A stretch of 14,779 nt of DNA from DASWUD01 sp036401755 (lineage in GTDB: Bacteria > Pseudomonadota > Gammaproteobacteria > Thiohalomonadales > Thiohalomonadaceae). The notes beneath the pieces were generated by a model. That model was not told where the DNA came from. It saw nothing but the letters and a program-made list of their open reading frames with translations, and searched no databases. How positions within the stretch are numbered: the stretch's first letter is position 1; each line of letters opens with the position of its first letter. Made by a program: the position numbers and the translations under genes. The DNA lies in the NCBI GenBank assembly GCA_036401755.1, contig DASWUD010000054.1:1-14779 (forward strand). The letters are read 5' to 3'. Shown here in pieces: positions 14,256-14,779 of this stretch.

Positions 14256-14779
14256 ATGAAGATCCTCTTTGTCACCAGTGAAGCCCACCCACTCGTCAAG
14301 ACCGGCGGTCTCGGCGATGTCAGTGGCAGCCTCCCCGCCGCACTGCACAAGCTCGGCCAGGCGGTACGGCTGGTCATGCCCGCCTATCCCCAGGCGGTGG
14401 AGCGGCTTGCCAGACCGCTAAGGCGCAGCCAGCTTGACCTGCCCGGCTCTGACGAGGTCGCCATCCTGGAAGGCACCATGCCCGACAGCGGTGTGACCGT
14501 CTGGCTCATCGACTCCCCCCTCCACTTCAACCGTGCCGGAGGGCCCTACGGCACCGCCGGCGGCGACTGGCCCGACAATGCCGAACGCTTCGCCCTGTTC
14601 GCCCGCGCCGTGGTGGAGCTGGCGATGGATCGCGGCGGACTCGACTGGCGTCCCGATCTGGTCCACTGCAACGACTGGCAAAGCGGACTGGTACCGGCCC
14701 TGCTGGAGCGGGAAGCCACCCGCCCCGCCACCCTCTTTACCATCCACAACCTCGCCTACCAGGGGCTGTTTCCCTGGGA
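14256..14779 (+). CDS. glgA: Glycogen synthase, 3'-truncated by window edge
   Basis: Adds glucose from ADP-glucose to the growing alpha-1,4 chain (GT5, cytosolic). Only 174 codons plus two bases are in the window, about a third of a family protein of roughly 480-500 residues. The ATG at 14256 begins MKILFVTSEAHPLVKTGGLGDVSGSLP, the typical GT5 start, in which the KTGGL lysine binds the ADP-glucose phosphates. HCNDWQSGLVPALL and TIHNLAYQGLFPW follow, both hallmark segments of the first Rossmann domain. No Shine-Dalgarno is apparent before the ATG. It is divergent from gnd across a 91-bp gap. It completes the synthesis set with glgC and glgB, although it is separated from them by pgi-zwf-gnd. 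Confidence 0.97.
   Translation, partial: MKILFVTSEAHPLVKTGGLGDVSGSLPAALHKLGQAVRLVMPAYPQAVERLARPLRRSQLDLPGSDEVAILEGTMPDSGVTVWLIDSPLHFNRAGGPYGTAGGDWPDNAERFALFARAVVELAMDRGGLDWRPDLVHCNDWQSGLVPALLEREATRPATLFTIHNLAYQGLFPW

Noticed and set aside
14165..14377. Longer N-terminus for gnd.
   Set aside because: It crosses the intergenic gap and runs antisense to the glgA start. The Rossmann motif begins right at the ATG at 14164, with a ribosome site.
1..14779. CRISPR array, tRNA/rRNA, insertion sequence, prophage or defence system.
   Set aside because: I saw no regularly spaced repeats, transposase or integrase motifs, or tRNA-like cloverleafs, and almost all of the sequence is accounted for by housekeeping coding genes.

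Overview
This window comes from a GC-rich proteobacterial chromosome. Protein motifs point to a gammaproteobacterium: an argD-argF pair, an E. coli-like GlgC and GlgB, and a YkuD protein of a gammaproteobacterial type. A Chromatiales-like or sulfur-oxidising relative is my best guess, with low confidence and from memory of gene content only. I see no insertion sequences, tRNA or rRNA genes, CRISPR arrays, phage genes or broken genes. Gene spacing is tight, and the content is mostly core central carbon metabolism.

Layout. (1) Positions 1-1926, plus strand: the 3' part of argD followed 13 bases later by argF, the end of an arginine biosynthesis unit. (2) Positions 2016-7030, minus strand, read right to left: glgC (ADP-glucose pyrophosphorylase), a GH57 alpha-glucan enzyme and malQ (4-alpha-glucanotransferase). 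These three overlap end to start. After a 101-base gap comes a small exported L,D-transpeptidase-like protein. (3) Positions 7158-10057, plus strand, divergent from glgC: glgB (branching enzyme), then a polytopic membrane protein of unknown function 17 bases downstream. (4) Positions 10058-14164, minus strand, read right to left: gnd (short, probably NAD-type), zwf and pgi. (5) From 14256 to the window end, plus strand, divergent from gnd: the first 174 codons of glgA (glycogen synthase).

Taken together, the right-hand 12 kb is a glycogen/alpha-glucan locus interleaved with the hexose-phosphate and oxidative pentose-phosphate entry genes. GlgC, GlgA and GlgB build glycogen. MalQ and the GH57 enzyme would remodel or degrade alpha-glucans. 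Pgi links fructose-6-P with glucose-6-P, and Zwf and Gnd oxidise glucose-6-P to ribulose-5-P with NAD(P)H. The arrangement would suit an organism that stores fixed carbon as glycogen and burns it through the oxidative pentose phosphate route, which is an inference from layout. The least understood parts are the GH57 enzyme, the membrane protein after glgB, and two perfect hairpins that straddle stop codons (of the transpeptidase-like gene and of zwf).
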